DNA of 64,000 nt from an uncultured Roseobacter sp. (GTDB lineage Bacteria > Pseudomonadota > Alphaproteobacteria > Rhodobacterales > Rhodobacteraceae). The notes beneath the pieces are model-generated. The model made no database searches, had not been told where the DNA came from, and saw only the letters and a program-made list of their open reading frames with translations. Both the position numbers and the translations under genes were made by a program. Each line of letters starts with the position of its first letter. The stretch's first letter is position 1. This document shows positions 55,160 to 64,000 of the stretch, one piece after another. The DNA lies in assembly GCF_947493125.1 (NCBI RefSeq), contig NZ_CANLQB010000008.1:1-64000 (forward strand), in the 5' to 3' direction.

Positions 55160-56263
55160 TCATTGGCTGAGGGCGGCGCCGTAGCCCACGGCGGCCGCCA
55201 CGATCAGACCGAGGACGACGGCAATGGCGATCTTGGCGGCGGACCAGGGGCGTTCCCCCTGCACCTTGCCGGTGCGGCCGTTCACCACGAAGCGATAGGT
55301 CTCGCCGCGGTATTTGTAGGCGGCGAGCCAGACCGGCAGCAGCACGTGTTTGAAGGTGACATCGCGCAGGTCGGTCTCGACCTGGTGGATGCGCTGGCGG
55401 TCGCCGCCGATGTCGAAGCGGATGTCGCGGGCGATGACCTGATCCATGCGCTGGCGCGCCTCGATGAACCCGTCCTTGAGCGGCACCGCATAGCCTTCGG
55501 CGCGGAAGCCTGCAAGGTACTCAGGCGTGTAGGGCTGCATGTCGCCCAGGTCCCAGGGCTCCAGCGCGTCGGTGAAGCGCTTGGGCAGGGAGGTGGAGGC
55601 GAGTATGAGCACATCGTCAAAGAAGCGCGCCACACGGCCCCGGACGCCGCGCCAGCGTACCTTTGGGACCTTGATCTGCTGGCGTTTGCCGTCGCGCATG
55701 ACGGTGTGGGTTTCGTAGTAGACGGTGCCGCGCTCGCCGGTGTACTGGCTCGTGGTATCGGCGTCGAAGGTCCAGTAGGGCACGTAGATGCCCTGCATCT
55801 TGCGGCCCTTGCGCGCGTATTGCTGCAGCCCGTTCGGCGCGAACCAGAGGCGGCCCAACCAGTCGGTCATCGCATCGCGCGCGGTTGTCTCGTCAAGCGC
55901 GAAGGGGAGCACGCCGCGCGGTTTGATATGGCGGTGGGTGCCGGTGTCGGTGACCACGGGGGTGGCGCAGAAGGGGCATTCGGTGGCGTGCACATCCGGG
56001 TCGAATTCGACCTCCGCCGCGCAATTGGGGCATTTGGAGACGCGGGTCTCCTCCATCTCCATCGCGGGCAGGGCCTTGTTCAGCGCGGCCTCGAAGTCGA
56101 GCTCCTTGATCTGGGTCTGGCCCCAGGGGCCCGCGTCGAGGCTTTGCGTGTTGCCGCAGTGATCGCAGACCAGCTGGCGCCCGCCCGGATCGAAGCGCAG
56201 ATCGCCGCCGCAGGCGTCACAGGGGAAGTGATGTTCGGCGAGGGGGGCGGTTTGCGTGCTCAT
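55160..56263 (-). CDS. Zinc-ribbon (TFIIB-type) membrane-anchored protein
   Basis: FPCDACGGDLRFDPGGRQLVCDHCGNTQ; SKCPNCAAEVEFDPDVHATECPFCATPVV; C-terminal TM AAKIAIAVVLGLIVAAAVGYG. Confidence 0.85.
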   Translation of the reverse strand: MSTQTAPLAEHHFPCDACGGDLRFDPGGRQLVCDHCGNTQSLDAGPWGQTQIKELDFEAALNKALPAMEMEETRVSKCPNCAAEVEFDPDVHATECPFCATPVVTDTGTHRHIKPRGVLPFALDETTARDAMTDWLGRLWFAPNGLQQYARKGRKMQGIYVPYWTFDADTTSQYTGERGTVYYETHTVMRDGKRQQIKVPKVRWRGVRGRVARFFDDVLILASTSLPKRFTDALEPWDLGDMQPYTPEYLAGFRAEGYAVPLKDGFIEARQRMDQVIARDIRFDIGGDRQRIHQVETDLRDVTFKHVLLPVWLAAYKYRGETYRFVVNGRTGKVQGERPWSAAKIAIAVVLGLIVAAAVGYGAALSQ

Positions 56264-56685
56264 AACATGCCGTGCAGGGATTTGGGTGTCATGCGGCGCA
56301 GGGCACCGTCGCCGAGCGCCGTGTGGCGCCAAAGGTGGAAGATCGCATGCAGCGCGGAAGCCGCAAAGAGCGTGACCATCAGATCGCGGGGGCTGGGGCC
56401 GGGGAGCATGGTGCCGAGGGCGGCGGCCAGCGTGCTCGCCGAGGCCCAGGCGAGCAGGGCGTACATGCCGCGGCTGAGCCAGGGGTGGGCGGCGCGCAGG
56501 GCGCCGTCGAGCTTGGGGCCGGGGCCGTTCATCAGGCCGAAGATCACGGCCAAGGCCACCATCGCGAGGCCCGCGAGCCCGAAGGCGGCGTTGAGTGCCG
56601 CGCTTTCGAGGCCCGCGGCCAGCGCGAGCAACAACAGGGTCAGCACCAGCCAGTGCAGCACAATGGTAGCGCGGCGGCGGGTCAT
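56260..56685 (-). CDS. Small cytochrome b561-like membrane protein
   Basis: 141 aa, four hydrophobic segments, LHWLVLTLLLLALAAG; 4-nt overlaps on both sides. Confidence 0.6.
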   Translation of the reverse strand: MTRRRATIVLHWLVLTLLLLALAAGLESAALNAAFGLAGLAMVALAVIFGLMNGPGPKLDGALRAAHPWLSRGMYALLAWASASTLAAALGTMLPGPSPRDLMVTLFAASALHAIFHLWRHTALGDGALRRMTPKSLHGML

Positions 56686-57083
56686 GAGGCGCGCGCCTCT
56701 GGGGCGTGGGCGACGAGGCGGAACTCAACCAGCGCGCCGCGGCGGCGCAGCCCGGCGACCTCGACAGCGGTCCAGGCAGGCAGCGGCGGGGTGAAGATGT
56801 CCTCCAGCGCCGCCTGCACCGGGGCGAAGGTGGTGGCGATATCCAGATGATAGCTGGTCATCTCGACCACGGCGGTCTCATCCGCGCCTGCGGCAGCGAG
56901 CACGGTCTGGGCCTTGCCCAGAGCGATGCGGGTCTGATCGGCGGCGCTCTTGGGCATGGTGCCATCGGGTCGGCCACCGGTGGCGCCGGTGAGGAACAGG
57001 AACGCACCCGCGCGGATGGCGGGCGAGAAGCCGGTGGCCGCCGCCGCCTCTTTCAGCGCATCGGGGAGGATCGCCTGCCGCAT
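56682..57083 (-). CDS. RidA/YjgF family protein
   Basis: FLFLTGATGGRPDGTMPKSAADQTRIALGKAQTVLAAAGADETAVVEMTSYH. Confidence 0.85.
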   Translation of the reverse strand: MRQAILPDALKEAAAATGFSPAIRAGAFLFLTGATGGRPDGTMPKSAADQTRIALGKAQTVLAAAGADETAVVEMTSYHLDIATTFAPVQAALEDIFTPPLPAWTAVEVAGLRRRGALVEFRLVAHAPEARAS

Positions 57084-57085
57084 GA

Positions 57086-58198
57086 TCAGGGCGCGGGCGG
57101 CGGAGGGGGCGGGGGCAGCACGGTGAAGAGCTGCGCCAGCTCGGCCACGTCCTCGGCGCGCATCCAGCCGTCCTGGCCGGGCGTCCAGACCATGCTTTCG
57201 CGGGTGAGTGCGCCGTCGGCGGCCATGCGGCCCAGGGCGGCCTTGGAGTAGGGGCCCTTGGTCTGGCCGTTTTCGGCCACGTGCCAGACGTGCTCGACCG
57301 GGGGCGGCGGTGGTACGGCGGCCGGGCTCACGGTGCGCGCCCCCCAGGGGCCCGCCTGCTGTGCGGCGGCGTTGCCGATCTGCATGCCGAGCCCCGCGCC
57401 CAGACCCGCCTGGATCGCAGCGGCGCCCGCACCCTCGCGCCCCAGCGCCTCAGCCGCCTGGAACTGCATGTATTCATTGAGATTTCCGATCACGCCCATC
57501 GACGAGCGCTTGTCCATCACCTCTTCGACCGCAGGCGGCAGCGAGATGTTTTCGATGTAGAGCTCGGGCATCGCCAGCCCGTATTCGGCGAGCTGGGCGG
57601 AGATTTCCTTGCCCACCAATTGGCCCAGTTCGCGGGTGTTCGCGGCCATGTCCATGACCGGGATGCCGGCGCGGGCGAGAGTGCGCGAGAACTCCTGTAC
57701 GAGGATGTTGCGGATCTGGAAGCTGATCTCATCCATGGTGAATTCGCCGTCGGTGCCGACGATTTCCACGAGGAATTTCGCGGGATCGCCGACCTTGATG
57801 GAATAGGTGCCGAAGGCGCGCAGGCGCACGGGGCCGAATTCGGGATCGCGGCAGATGATCGGGTTTTTCGTGCCCCATTTCAGGTCGTTGAACCGCGTGG
57901 TGTTGACGAAATAGATCTCGGATTTGAAGGGGCTTTTGAAGCCGTGATCCCAGTGCTGCAAGGTCGTCATGATCGGCATGTTGTTGGTCTCGAGCATATA
58001 GAGACCGGGGGTGAAGACATCGGCCAGCTGGCCTTCATGCACGAACACCGCCGCTTGACCCTCGCGCACGGTGAGCTTGGCGCCGTATTTGATCTCGTGC
58101 CCCTCACGCTCGAACCGCCAGACCATCGTGTCGCGGGTGTTGTCCGTCCAATGGATGACGTCAATGAATTCACCGGAGAGAAAATCGAAAATACCCAT
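57086..58198 (-). CDS. SPFH-domain protein (YdjI-like) with C-terminal GYF_2-like domain
   Basis: MVWRFEREGHEIKYGAKLTVREGQAAVFVHEGQLADVFTPGLYMLETNNMPIMTTLQHWDHGFKSPFKSEIYFVN; VWHVAENGQTKGPYSKAALGRMAADGALTRESMVW. Confidence 0.88.
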   Translation of the reverse strand: MGIFDFLSGEFIDVIHWTDNTRDTMVWRFEREGHEIKYGAKLTVREGQAAVFVHEGQLADVFTPGLYMLETNNMPIMTTLQHWDHGFKSPFKSEIYFVNTTRFNDLKWGTKNPIICRDPEFGPVRLRAFGTYSIKVGDPAKFLVEIVGTDGEFTMDEISFQIRNILVQEFSRTLARAGIPVMDMAANTRELGQLVGKEISAQLAEYGLAMPELYIENISLPPAVEEVMDKRSSMGVIGNLNEYMQFQAAEALGREGAGAAAIQAGLGAGLGMQIGNAAAQQAGPWGARTVSPAAVPPPPPVEHVWHVAENGQTKGPYSKAALGRMAADGALTRESMVWTPGQDGWMRAEDVAELAQLFTVLPPPPPPPAP

Positions 58199-58224
58199 GT
58201 CAGTCAGTCCTTTATACCATGGTC

Positions 58225-59169
58225 TCAGCTCGGCCCGCCTTGCAGCTCGCGGGCGATCGTGCGGGCGATGGGCGCGGCCTCGGCGGCGCTCATGCCGGGG
58301 GAGAGGCGCGGGTCGTAGAGCATCTTGAGCAGTTTCTCGTCGTGTTTGGTGAGCAGTGCAAACTCGTCGTCATCGTTGAAGATCGAGGGCCGCGCGTTGC
58401 TGTCATTGGCCAGGCCGAGCGCCTGCGCCATCTCTTCGTGAATGCAGCTGAGGCGCAGCAGACCGGGGTTTTCGGCGCGGATCACCGCGACGGCAGCGGT
58501 GTAGGTGTTGGCGTCGGAACCCGCGGCATAGGCGGCGACGGCGCAATAGGTGTCGCGCGAGAGGCTGCGCAGGGCATTGAGGCTCTCGGGTGTGATGCCG
58601 GGCACACGGGCGGCGGCGGCGTCGAGGGCGGCGCCACGGTCATCCTCGCTGGCCACGATCACGATGAAGTTCGGGGGGCCGAAACTCATGATCGGGTGGC
58701 CGGTGATCTGGCCCAGACGGCGCGCATAGTTGCGGATCGCGGTGCCATCGGCGCTGCGCTGCGAGGGGGGGACAGAGTTGCCGAAGACGATGCCTACGCG
58801 CACCGGACCGGACCAGCGGCGCAGCGGGCTTTCGCCGCCGCGGCCCTGCAGGGCCTTTTCGTATTCGTTGAAGAAGACGATGCGTTCGAAGTTGCGCGCG
58901 AGCATATCGGCGGTGAAGGGCGTGTCAGGCCCGCCGCCATCTTCGCGCAAGAGCCCCTGGCTGAGCTGGGCCGCCTGAACCTGCACCAGATAGCTGCGCA
59001 GGGCGGCGCTCTCCTCGGAGGTGGGCCGGAGCTGGGTTTCGGCGAGGACGTTGGGGCGCGGGCGCGGGGTTTTCACCGTCAGCGGCGCCTGTGCCACGTC
59101 ACAGGCCACCAGCGCCGCGCCGGCAAATCCAAGTGCGCCCCAGCGCAAGAGAGTGCCCCGCGGCGCCAT
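58225..59169 (-). CDS. DUF2927-like lipoprotein
   Basis: Lipobox ALVAC; LARNFERIVFFNEYEKA; RLSCIHEEMAQALGLANDSNARPSIFNDDDEFALLTKHDEKLLKMLYDPRLSPGM. Confidence 0.82.
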   Translation of the reverse strand: MAPRGTLLRWGALGFAGAALVACDVAQAPLTVKTPRPRPNVLAETQLRPTSEESAALRSYLVQVQAAQLSQGLLREDGGGPDTPFTADMLARNFERIVFFNEYEKALQGRGGESPLRRWSGPVRVGIVFGNSVPPSQRSADGTAIRNYARRLGQITGHPIMSFGPPNFIVIVASEDDRGAALDAAAARVPGITPESLNALRSLSRDTYCAVAAYAAGSDANTYTAAVAVIRAENPGLLRLSCIHEEMAQALGLANDSNARPSIFNDDDEFALLTKHDEKLLKMLYDPRLSPGMSAAEAAPIARTIARELQGGPS

Positions 59170-59176
59170 GCCGTGC

Positions 59177-60373
59177 TCAGTTCGGAACGGAGGTCGCGGC
59201 GGTATCGCCGAGCCCGGTGGACTTGGCCTTCGCACTGGCGAGCGTGTCACGCAGCTTGGCCTCCATCTCCTGCAGCTCGGTCTCGGCGGCGGCGCGGCGG
59301 GCCTTGCCCTCGTCCGCGATCTGCAAGCTCTCCTCGATGGTGCCGATGAGATCGGCGTTGGCCTGCTTTACCGCTTCGATGTCGAAGACGCCGCGCTCCA
59401 TTTCCTCGCGGATCACCTTGTTGCTTTCGCGCAGGTTTTTCGCGTTGGCGGTGAGCAGCTCGTTGGTGAGGTCATTGGCCTGGCGCACGGCTTGGGCGGC
59501 CTCTGACGAGCGCTGGATGGTGACCGCCTGCGCCAGTTGCGTCTCCCACAGCGGCACGGTGTTGACCAGCGTCGAGTTGATCTTGGTGACGAGCGATTTG
59601 TCGTTCTCCTGCACCAGCCGGATCGAGGGCAGAGATTGCATGGTGACCTGGCGGGTGAGTTTCAGATCGTGCACCCGGCGCTCCAGATCGTCGCGGGCGG
59701 CGCGCAGGTCGCGCAGCTCCTGGGCGACCATGACCTGATCGTCTTCGGGCGCTTTCTCGACCTCTGCGGCTTTGGCGGGGATGGTTTTCTCGTCCAACTC
59801 GGTGAGCTTTTCCTCGCCCGCCGCGATGTAGAGTGCCAGTTCGTCATAGAACTGCAGCGTCTTTTCATAGAGCACGTCGAGTGATTTGATGTCTTTCAGC
59901 AGCGTGTGCTCGTGCTTGAGCAGCTCGTCGGTGATGCGGTCGATCTGGCCCTGCACCTCTTCGAACTTCGCGGTGAACTTGGCGAAGGGCGCGGCCTTGC
60001 CCATGAGCTTTTCCCAGAAGCTGCGCTTGCGGCGCACGTCGAGCTCGTCGATGGAAAAGCCGCGGATGGTGGTGACGATGTTGCGTAAGCTGTCACCCGC
60101 CGGGCCCACGTCCTTGTTGCGCACGCCGCCAAGCATCGCCTGGCTGATCTCCTGCAGTTCGGCCTGCGCGCGGCTGCCGAAGGACACGATGGAGTTGGTG
60201 TCGGTCATGTCGAGCTCGGCCATGCGCTTGGTGATCTCGGCGCTCACCGGCGCGTCGGCCTCGGCCATGGGCACGATGGCATTGGCATCCGCCGGTTCCG
60301 GCAGGACGACGGCGGTCACTTCCTCGACCATCTTGAGGTCCTGTGCGGCCTTTTCGCGTGTTGATTCACTCAT
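59177..60373 (-). CDS. Toxic anion resistance protein (TelA/KlaA family)
   Basis: 398 aa TelA features: LLKHEHTLLKDIKSLDVLYEKTLQFYDELALYIAAGEEKL; SIRLVQENDKSLVTKINSTLVNTVPLWETQLAQAVTI. Confidence 0.93.
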   Translation of the reverse strand: MSESTREKAAQDLKMVEEVTAVVLPEPADANAIVPMAEADAPVSAEITKRMAELDMTDTNSIVSFGSRAQAELQEISQAMLGGVRNKDVGPAGDSLRNIVTTIRGFSIDELDVRRKRSFWEKLMGKAAPFAKFTAKFEEVQGQIDRITDELLKHEHTLLKDIKSLDVLYEKTLQFYDELALYIAAGEEKLTELDEKTIPAKAAEVEKAPEDDQVMVAQELRDLRAARDDLERRVHDLKLTRQVTMQSLPSIRLVQENDKSLVTKINSTLVNTVPLWETQLAQAVTIQRSSEAAQAVRQANDLTNELLTANAKNLRESNKVIREEMERGVFDIEAVKQANADLIGTIEESLQIADEGKARRAAAETELQEMEAKLRDTLASAKAKSTGLGDTAATSVPN

Positions 60374-60399
60374 TGATAGTCCCCTGTTGTTGGGCGGCG

Positions 60400-61287
60400 T
60401 CAGTCCAGACGCACCCCTTCGCGTTGCAGACGGTCCCGCAGGACCTCGATTTCGACCGTGAGGTCGCTGTGATCGTCCAGCATGAGTTTGGTGGTGCGGT
60501 CAGTGAAGTTCTTTTCCAGATCGTCCAGCAGGGCGAGGTAGTCGTCGCGGGCTTTCGTGTCCTGTGAGCGGGCGTAGATATCGGCGAATTTCACCGAGGC
60601 GTCGCGCGCGCCCAGCAGGTAGACGCCGAGGTATTTGCGCGCCGCCGTCAGGTCGCGCGGGTCATCCTCAACCGTGCGGATGAGGTCGCGCACCACAGTC
60701 TGGAACTGCTGCATCCGGGTTATCACGCGCATATTGCCCGAGCGTTTGAGGGCGTCGTTCATGGCGGCCATATGGGCTTCGGCCTCATCGACCACGCGGG
60801 CCACACGGTCCTGCTGGAAGGTGTCGATGCCTTCCATGCCCTTGTCGCTCAGCGGATCGATGCCAAAGGCGAACAGATGCAGCCCGGTTGCGGCGACGCC
60901 GAACAGGATGGCGGCGATGAGGTTGCCTTCATGGCTGAGGGCGGCCAGTGCGGTGCCGAGACCGGCCAGCAGCCCTGCCGCGATCTTGCGCGGCATCGCC
61001 GGGCGGCGCGCCACCTTGCGCGTGTGCCAGGCGGCTTCGGCCACCAGCCCGCCGCGCAGCAGCCAGGCGCCAAGGGCCAGCACCGCCGTGCCCGCAAGCC
61101 CGAGGGTCAGCCCCAGCGCGCCTTGCGTCAGCGACATGAAGAGCAGAACGACCGCAGGCAGGAACATCAGGTTGGCGCGTGCGCCCACCGGATCGACCTT
61201 GGCGCCCGCAAAACCGCTGCGCCGGGGTGTGCTGCCCTCTGTCGGAGCACCTTGTGGGCTGTATTTCCCGCCGAACCGCTTTGCCAT
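60400..61287 (-). CDS. XpaC-like (5-bromo-4-chloroindolyl phosphate hydrolysis) family protein
   Basis: N-terminal TM pairs; C-terminal VVRDLIRTVEDDPRDLTAARKYLGVYLLGARDASVKFADIYARSQDTKARDDYLALLDDLEKNF. Confidence 0.8.
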   Translation of the reverse strand: MAKRFGGKYSPQGAPTEGSTPRRSGFAGAKVDPVGARANLMFLPAVVLLFMSLTQGALGLTLGLAGTAVLALGAWLLRGGLVAEAAWHTRKVARRPAMPRKIAAGLLAGLGTALAALSHEGNLIAAILFGVAATGLHLFAFGIDPLSDKGMEGIDTFQQDRVARVVDEAEAHMAAMNDALKRSGNMRVITRMQQFQTVVRDLIRTVEDDPRDLTAARKYLGVYLLGARDASVKFADIYARSQDTKARDDYLALLDDLEKNFTDRTTKLMLDDHSDLTVEIEVLRDRLQREGVRLD

Positions 61288-61291
61288 ACCG

Positions 61292-61381
61292 TCAGAGACC
61301 GCCCAGCAGGCCCGCGGCGACGCCCGTCATCAGGACGAGCAGCGCCACAAAGGCGAATTTCTGCATCGTGTTCGGCGTCAT
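61292..61381 (-). CDS. Possible 29-aa single-TM small protein
   Basis: MTPNTMQKFAFVALLVLMTGVAAGLLGGL, 4 nt upstream of the xpaC-like start. Confidence 0.45.
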   Translation of the reverse strand: MTPNTMQKFAFVALLVLMTGVAAGLLGGL

Positions 61382-61536
61382 GATGTCTCCCCGGACTGAC
61401 GGTGTCTCAAATATAAGCCCATGCGCGTCAGCATGCCAGCCCGCTCTGACCACGGCCGCGTTTGCTGTCGGTTTTGGCATATCATATGGGCAAGATGGGG
61501 TGCGGCTGTGGCTGGCGGCAGGGGGAATTTTCCCTC

Positions 61537-62379
61537 TCAGCCGTCAGAGCGCCGGCCTTTGCCCTGGTGTGTGGGGCGCGGTCGGCTCGGGCGTTTTCGG
61601 GTGGCGCGTTTGGGTTTCTTGTCGGGGTCATCCTTGTCGAGGCCCAGCTGGTCGCGCAGGATGCGGCGGCGCACCTCTTCGACCGCGCCGAGCTTCAGCT
61701 CGCCCAGCTGGAAGGGGCCATAGCTGATCCGGATCAGCCGGTTCACGGTGAGGCCGATGTCGCCTAGCGCGCGGCGGATCTCGCGGTTCTTGCCTTCGCG
61801 CAGCCCGATGGTGAGCCAGGCGTTCGCCCCTTGCTGGCGGTCGAGCGTGACGGTCATCGGTTGGAACTGCTCCCCCTCGACGGTCAGGCCCTTGCGCAGA
61901 GGCTCGAGCATAGTGTCGGTGGGCCGCCCGTTCACCCGGGCGCGGTAGCGGCGCAGCCAGCCGGTTGATGGCAGCTCCAGCTTGCGTTTGACGCCGCCGT
62001 CGTTGGTGAGCAGCAGCAGGCCTTCGGAGTTGAGGTCGAGCCGCCCGATGCTCATGACACGCGGCATGTCCTCGGGCAGGGCGGAGTAGATCGTCTCGCG
62101 CCCCTTTTCATCGCTGTCGGTGCTCACAAGGCCCGTGGGCTTGTGAAAGAGCCACAGGCGCGGCGGTTCGGGGGCTTTGATCGGGGCGCCATCCACGGTG
62201 ATTGTATCGCTGTCGGTCACATTCAGCGCCGGGCTGTCGATGGTGGCGCCGTTCACGGCAATGCGGCCCGCTGCGATCATGCGTTCGGCCTCGCGGCGGC
62301 TGGCGACACCGGCGCGGCTGAGGATCTTGGCGATGCGGTCGCCCTTTGGCGGCTCTGGCTTTGACATGAGGGGTGCCAT
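61537..62379 (-). CDS. Pseudouridine synthase (RsuA/RluB family)
   Basis: RIAKILSRAGVASRREAERMIAAGRIAVNG S4 domain; IGRLDLNSEGLLLLTNDGG; LREGKNREIRRALGDIGLTVNRLIRISYGPF. Confidence 0.95.
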   Translation of the reverse strand: MAPLMSKPEPPKGDRIAKILSRAGVASRREAERMIAAGRIAVNGATIDSPALNVTDSDTITVDGAPIKAPEPPRLWLFHKPTGLVSTDSDEKGRETIYSALPEDMPRVMSIGRLDLNSEGLLLLTNDGGVKRKLELPSTGWLRRYRARVNGRPTDTMLEPLRKGLTVEGEQFQPMTVTLDRQQGANAWLTIGLREGKNREIRRALGDIGLTVNRLIRISYGPFQLGELKLGAVEEVRRRILRDQLGLDKDDPDKKPKRATRKRPSRPRPTHQGKGRRSDG

Positions 62380-62430
62380 AGCGGCTTTGCGGGGCTTGCG
62401 AAAGGGGGTGCTTTGCGGGCAACTGGGCGC

Positions 62431-62880
62431 ATGGAATTCAACACCCATATGCAGGCCGCACTCAGCGAGGCGCGCGCGGCGGCCAAGCGCGGCGAGGTGC
62501 CCGTGGGGGCCGTGGTCGTCGACCCCTCAGGCGCGGTGGTCGCGGCAGAGGGCAACCGCACGCGGGAGCTGAACGATCCGACGGCGCATGCAGAGATGCT
62601 CGCGATCCGGGCGGCCTGTGCGGCAGCGGGCTCGGAGCGGCTGGTGGACCATGCGCTCTACGTCACGCTGGAGCCCTGTGCCATGTGTGCCGCGGCCATC
62701 GCGGCGGCGCGGGTGGCGCGCTTGTACTATGGCGCGAGCGATCCCAAATCGGGGGGGGTGGCGCAGGGCGCGCGGGTCTTCGCGCACCCGCAGTGCCACC
62801 ATGTGCCCGAAGTATTTGACGGCATTGCCGCTGCAGAATCAGAGGCTTATCTGCGCGCCTTCTTCACCGCGCGCCGGTAG
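62431..62880 (+). CDS. tadA: tRNA adenosine(34) deaminase
   Basis: PTAHAEMLAIRAAC; YVTLEPCAMCAAAIAAARVARLYYGASDPKSGGV. Confidence 0.94.
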   Translation: MEFNTHMQAALSEARAAAKRGEVPVGAVVVDPSGAVVAAEGNRTRELNDPTAHAEMLAIRAACAAAGSERLVDHALYVTLEPCAMCAAAIAAARVARLYYGASDPKSGGVAQGARVFAHPQCHHVPEVFDGIAAAESEAYLRAFFTARR

Positions 62881-62902
62881 GGCGGGCTTTCAGGCCGCCC
62901 TT
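62881..62902. repeat. Second (half) copy of the GGGYGGGCTTTCAGGCCRCCCTTGG repeat
   Basis: GGGCGGGCTTTCAGGCCGCCCTTGG directly after the tadA stop; compare 53549-53572. Confidence 0.7.
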
Positions 62903-62923
62903 GGCTCAACCCCGGAGTGACGG

Positions 62924-63580
62924 ATGGACTGGACGCGACAGATCGACAGCTACTGTGAGCGGCTCGACGCCTCTTATTGGGCCGAGCCGGTAAATGCGGT
63001 CACCAACCTCGCCTTCATCATCGCCGCCCTGATCATGTGGCGGCGGTCAGGTGGCGACCGGCTGGCGCAGCTGCTCTGCGTCGTGCTCTTCGCCATCGGG
63101 GTGGGCAGCTACCTCTTTCATACTCACGCGCAGACCTGGGCGGCGATCGCCGACGTCACGCCAATCCTGCTCTACATCCTCATCTATATCTATGCGATGA
63201 ACCGGGTGGGCTGGGGGCTGCGGGTGCTGCCCGCGCTTGGGCTCACCGCGCTCTTCTTCCCCTATGCCTGGCTCACCGTGCCGCTGTTCCAGATGGTGCC
63301 GGGGATTGGCTCCTCGGCGGGCTATGCACCGGTCGCGCTGCTGATCCTGATCTACGCGGTGCTGCTGCGCCCCCGCGCGCCTGGGCTTGCGCGCGGGCTG
63401 GCCATCGGTGCGGGTATTCTGATTGCCTCCATCACCTTCCGCTCGCTCGATCTGCCGCTCTGCGGTCAGATCCCGCTGGGCACCCATTTTATGTGGCATC
63501 TGCTCAACGGGCTGATGCTGGGCTGGATGATCGAGGTTTACCTGCGCGCGGCTCTTGGCAAGGCGCGCGTGGGCGGATAA
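62924..63580 (+). CDS. Ceramidase-domain (alkaline ceramidase-like) membrane protein
   Basis: IDSYCERLDASYWAEPVNAVTNLAFIIAALIMW; GVGSYLFHTHAQTWAAIADVTPILLYILIYI; GTHFMWHLLNG. Confidence 0.88.
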   Translation: MDWTRQIDSYCERLDASYWAEPVNAVTNLAFIIAALIMWRRSGGDRLAQLLCVVLFAIGVGSYLFHTHAQTWAAIADVTPILLYILIYIYAMNRVGWGLRVLPALGLTALFFPYAWLTVPLFQMVPGIGSSAGYAPVALLILIYAVLLRPRAPGLARGLAIGAGILIASITFRSLDLPLCGQIPLGTHFMWHLLNGLMLGWMIEVYLRAALGKARVGG

Positions 63581-63611
63581 ACGCCCCCGGGTAGGCAGAC
63601 GAGGAATTGCG

Positions 63612-63899
63612 ATGTCCATTGACGAGAGCACAGCCGCGCGCGTGGCCAAACTGGCCCGGATCAAGGTGGACCCCGAGGCGCTTCCGGCGCTGGCGGGCGA
63701 ATTCAACACCATCCTGGGCTTCATTGAGCAGCTCAACGAAGTGGACATCGAGGGCGTGGAGCCGATGACCTCCGTCACACCGCAGGTTCTGAAACGCCGG
63801 GTCGATGCCGTCACCGATGGCGACCAGCAGGCCAAGGTTCTGTCAAACGCGCCCGATGCGCGCGAAGGTTTCTTTGCCGTGCCGAAGGTGGTTGAGTGA
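63612..63899 (+). CDS. gatC: Asp-tRNA(Asn)/Glu-tRNA(Gln) amidotransferase subunit C
   Basis: MSIDESTAARVAKLARIKVDPEALPALAGEFNTILGFIEQLNEVDIEGVEPMTSV. Confidence 0.96.
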   Translation: MSIDESTAARVAKLARIKVDPEALPALAGEFNTILGFIEQLNEVDIEGVEPMTSVTPQVLKRRVDAVTDGDQQAKVLSNAPDAREGFFAVPKVVE

Positions 63900-64000
63900 T
63901 GACCAAGCTGAACGAACTGACCTTGAGTGCGGCCCGCGATGCCCTGCGCGCAGGCGAGACCACCTCAAAGGAGCTTACCGAGGCCTGCCTGGGTGCCATC
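63899..64000 (+). CDS. gatA: Asp-tRNA(Asn)/Glu-tRNA(Gln) amidotransferase subunit A (5' partial)
   Basis: MTKLNELTLSAARDALRAGETTSKELTEACLGAI; ATGA overlap with gatC; runs off the window. Confidence 0.93.
   Translation, partial: MTKLNELTLSAARDALRAGETTSKELTEACLGAI

Noticed and set aside
53339-56794. 1151-aa plus-strand ORF
   Set aside because: Antisense across several well-supported minus-strand genes (glycerate kinase, dtd, zinc ribbon)

Overview
GC-rich alphaproteobacterial (Rhodobacteraceae/Roseobacter-like) chromosomal window with dense operons. No CRISPR array, transposase, integrase or rRNA was recognised. Left to right: the 3' end of a class III alcohol dehydrogenase; a TPR protein; a minus-strand urease operon (ureD-ureA-ureB-[Tat cyclase]-ureC-[HEPN-like]-ureE-ureF-ureG) with two unusual inserted genes; an MBL-fold lactonase-like gene and an ABM monooxygenase; a sugar-acid catabolic region (TtuC-like, Gfo/Idh, aspartate dehydrogenase, then ltnD/otnK/otnC/otnI); two convergent PAS-GGDEF-EAL proteins; a sugar ABC transporter coupled to a cytochrome b561 gene and a divergent LacI regulator; a DUF5666/DUF6502/fasciclin/fasciclin-RTX locus; tRNA-Gly(UCC); an ABC exporter; an acyl-CoA synthetase; a phosphodiesterase-family protein; a short LOV photoreceptor; a LysR regulator and an MFS transporter; a dipeptide ABC operon with a CocE/NonD hydrolase; a ~7.8 kb operon (XpaC, TelA, DUF2927, SPFH-GYF, RidA, b561-like, zinc-ribbon, Dtd, glycerate kinase); then rluB-like, tadA, ceramidase-like, gatC and the start of gatA. 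Best candidates for undescribed biology: (1) the XpaC-TelA-SPFH-zinc-ribbon operon, which resembles a membrane-stress module; (2) a pair of intergenic elements built from five ~11-bp-phased GTCGG units with identical spacing, 38 kb apart in opposite orientation; (3) the HEPN-like and cyclase genes embedded in the urease operon, with an inverted GC-rich repeat flanking the ureC/HEPN segment. All calls come from reading the sequence and the supplied ORFs; no database search was run.
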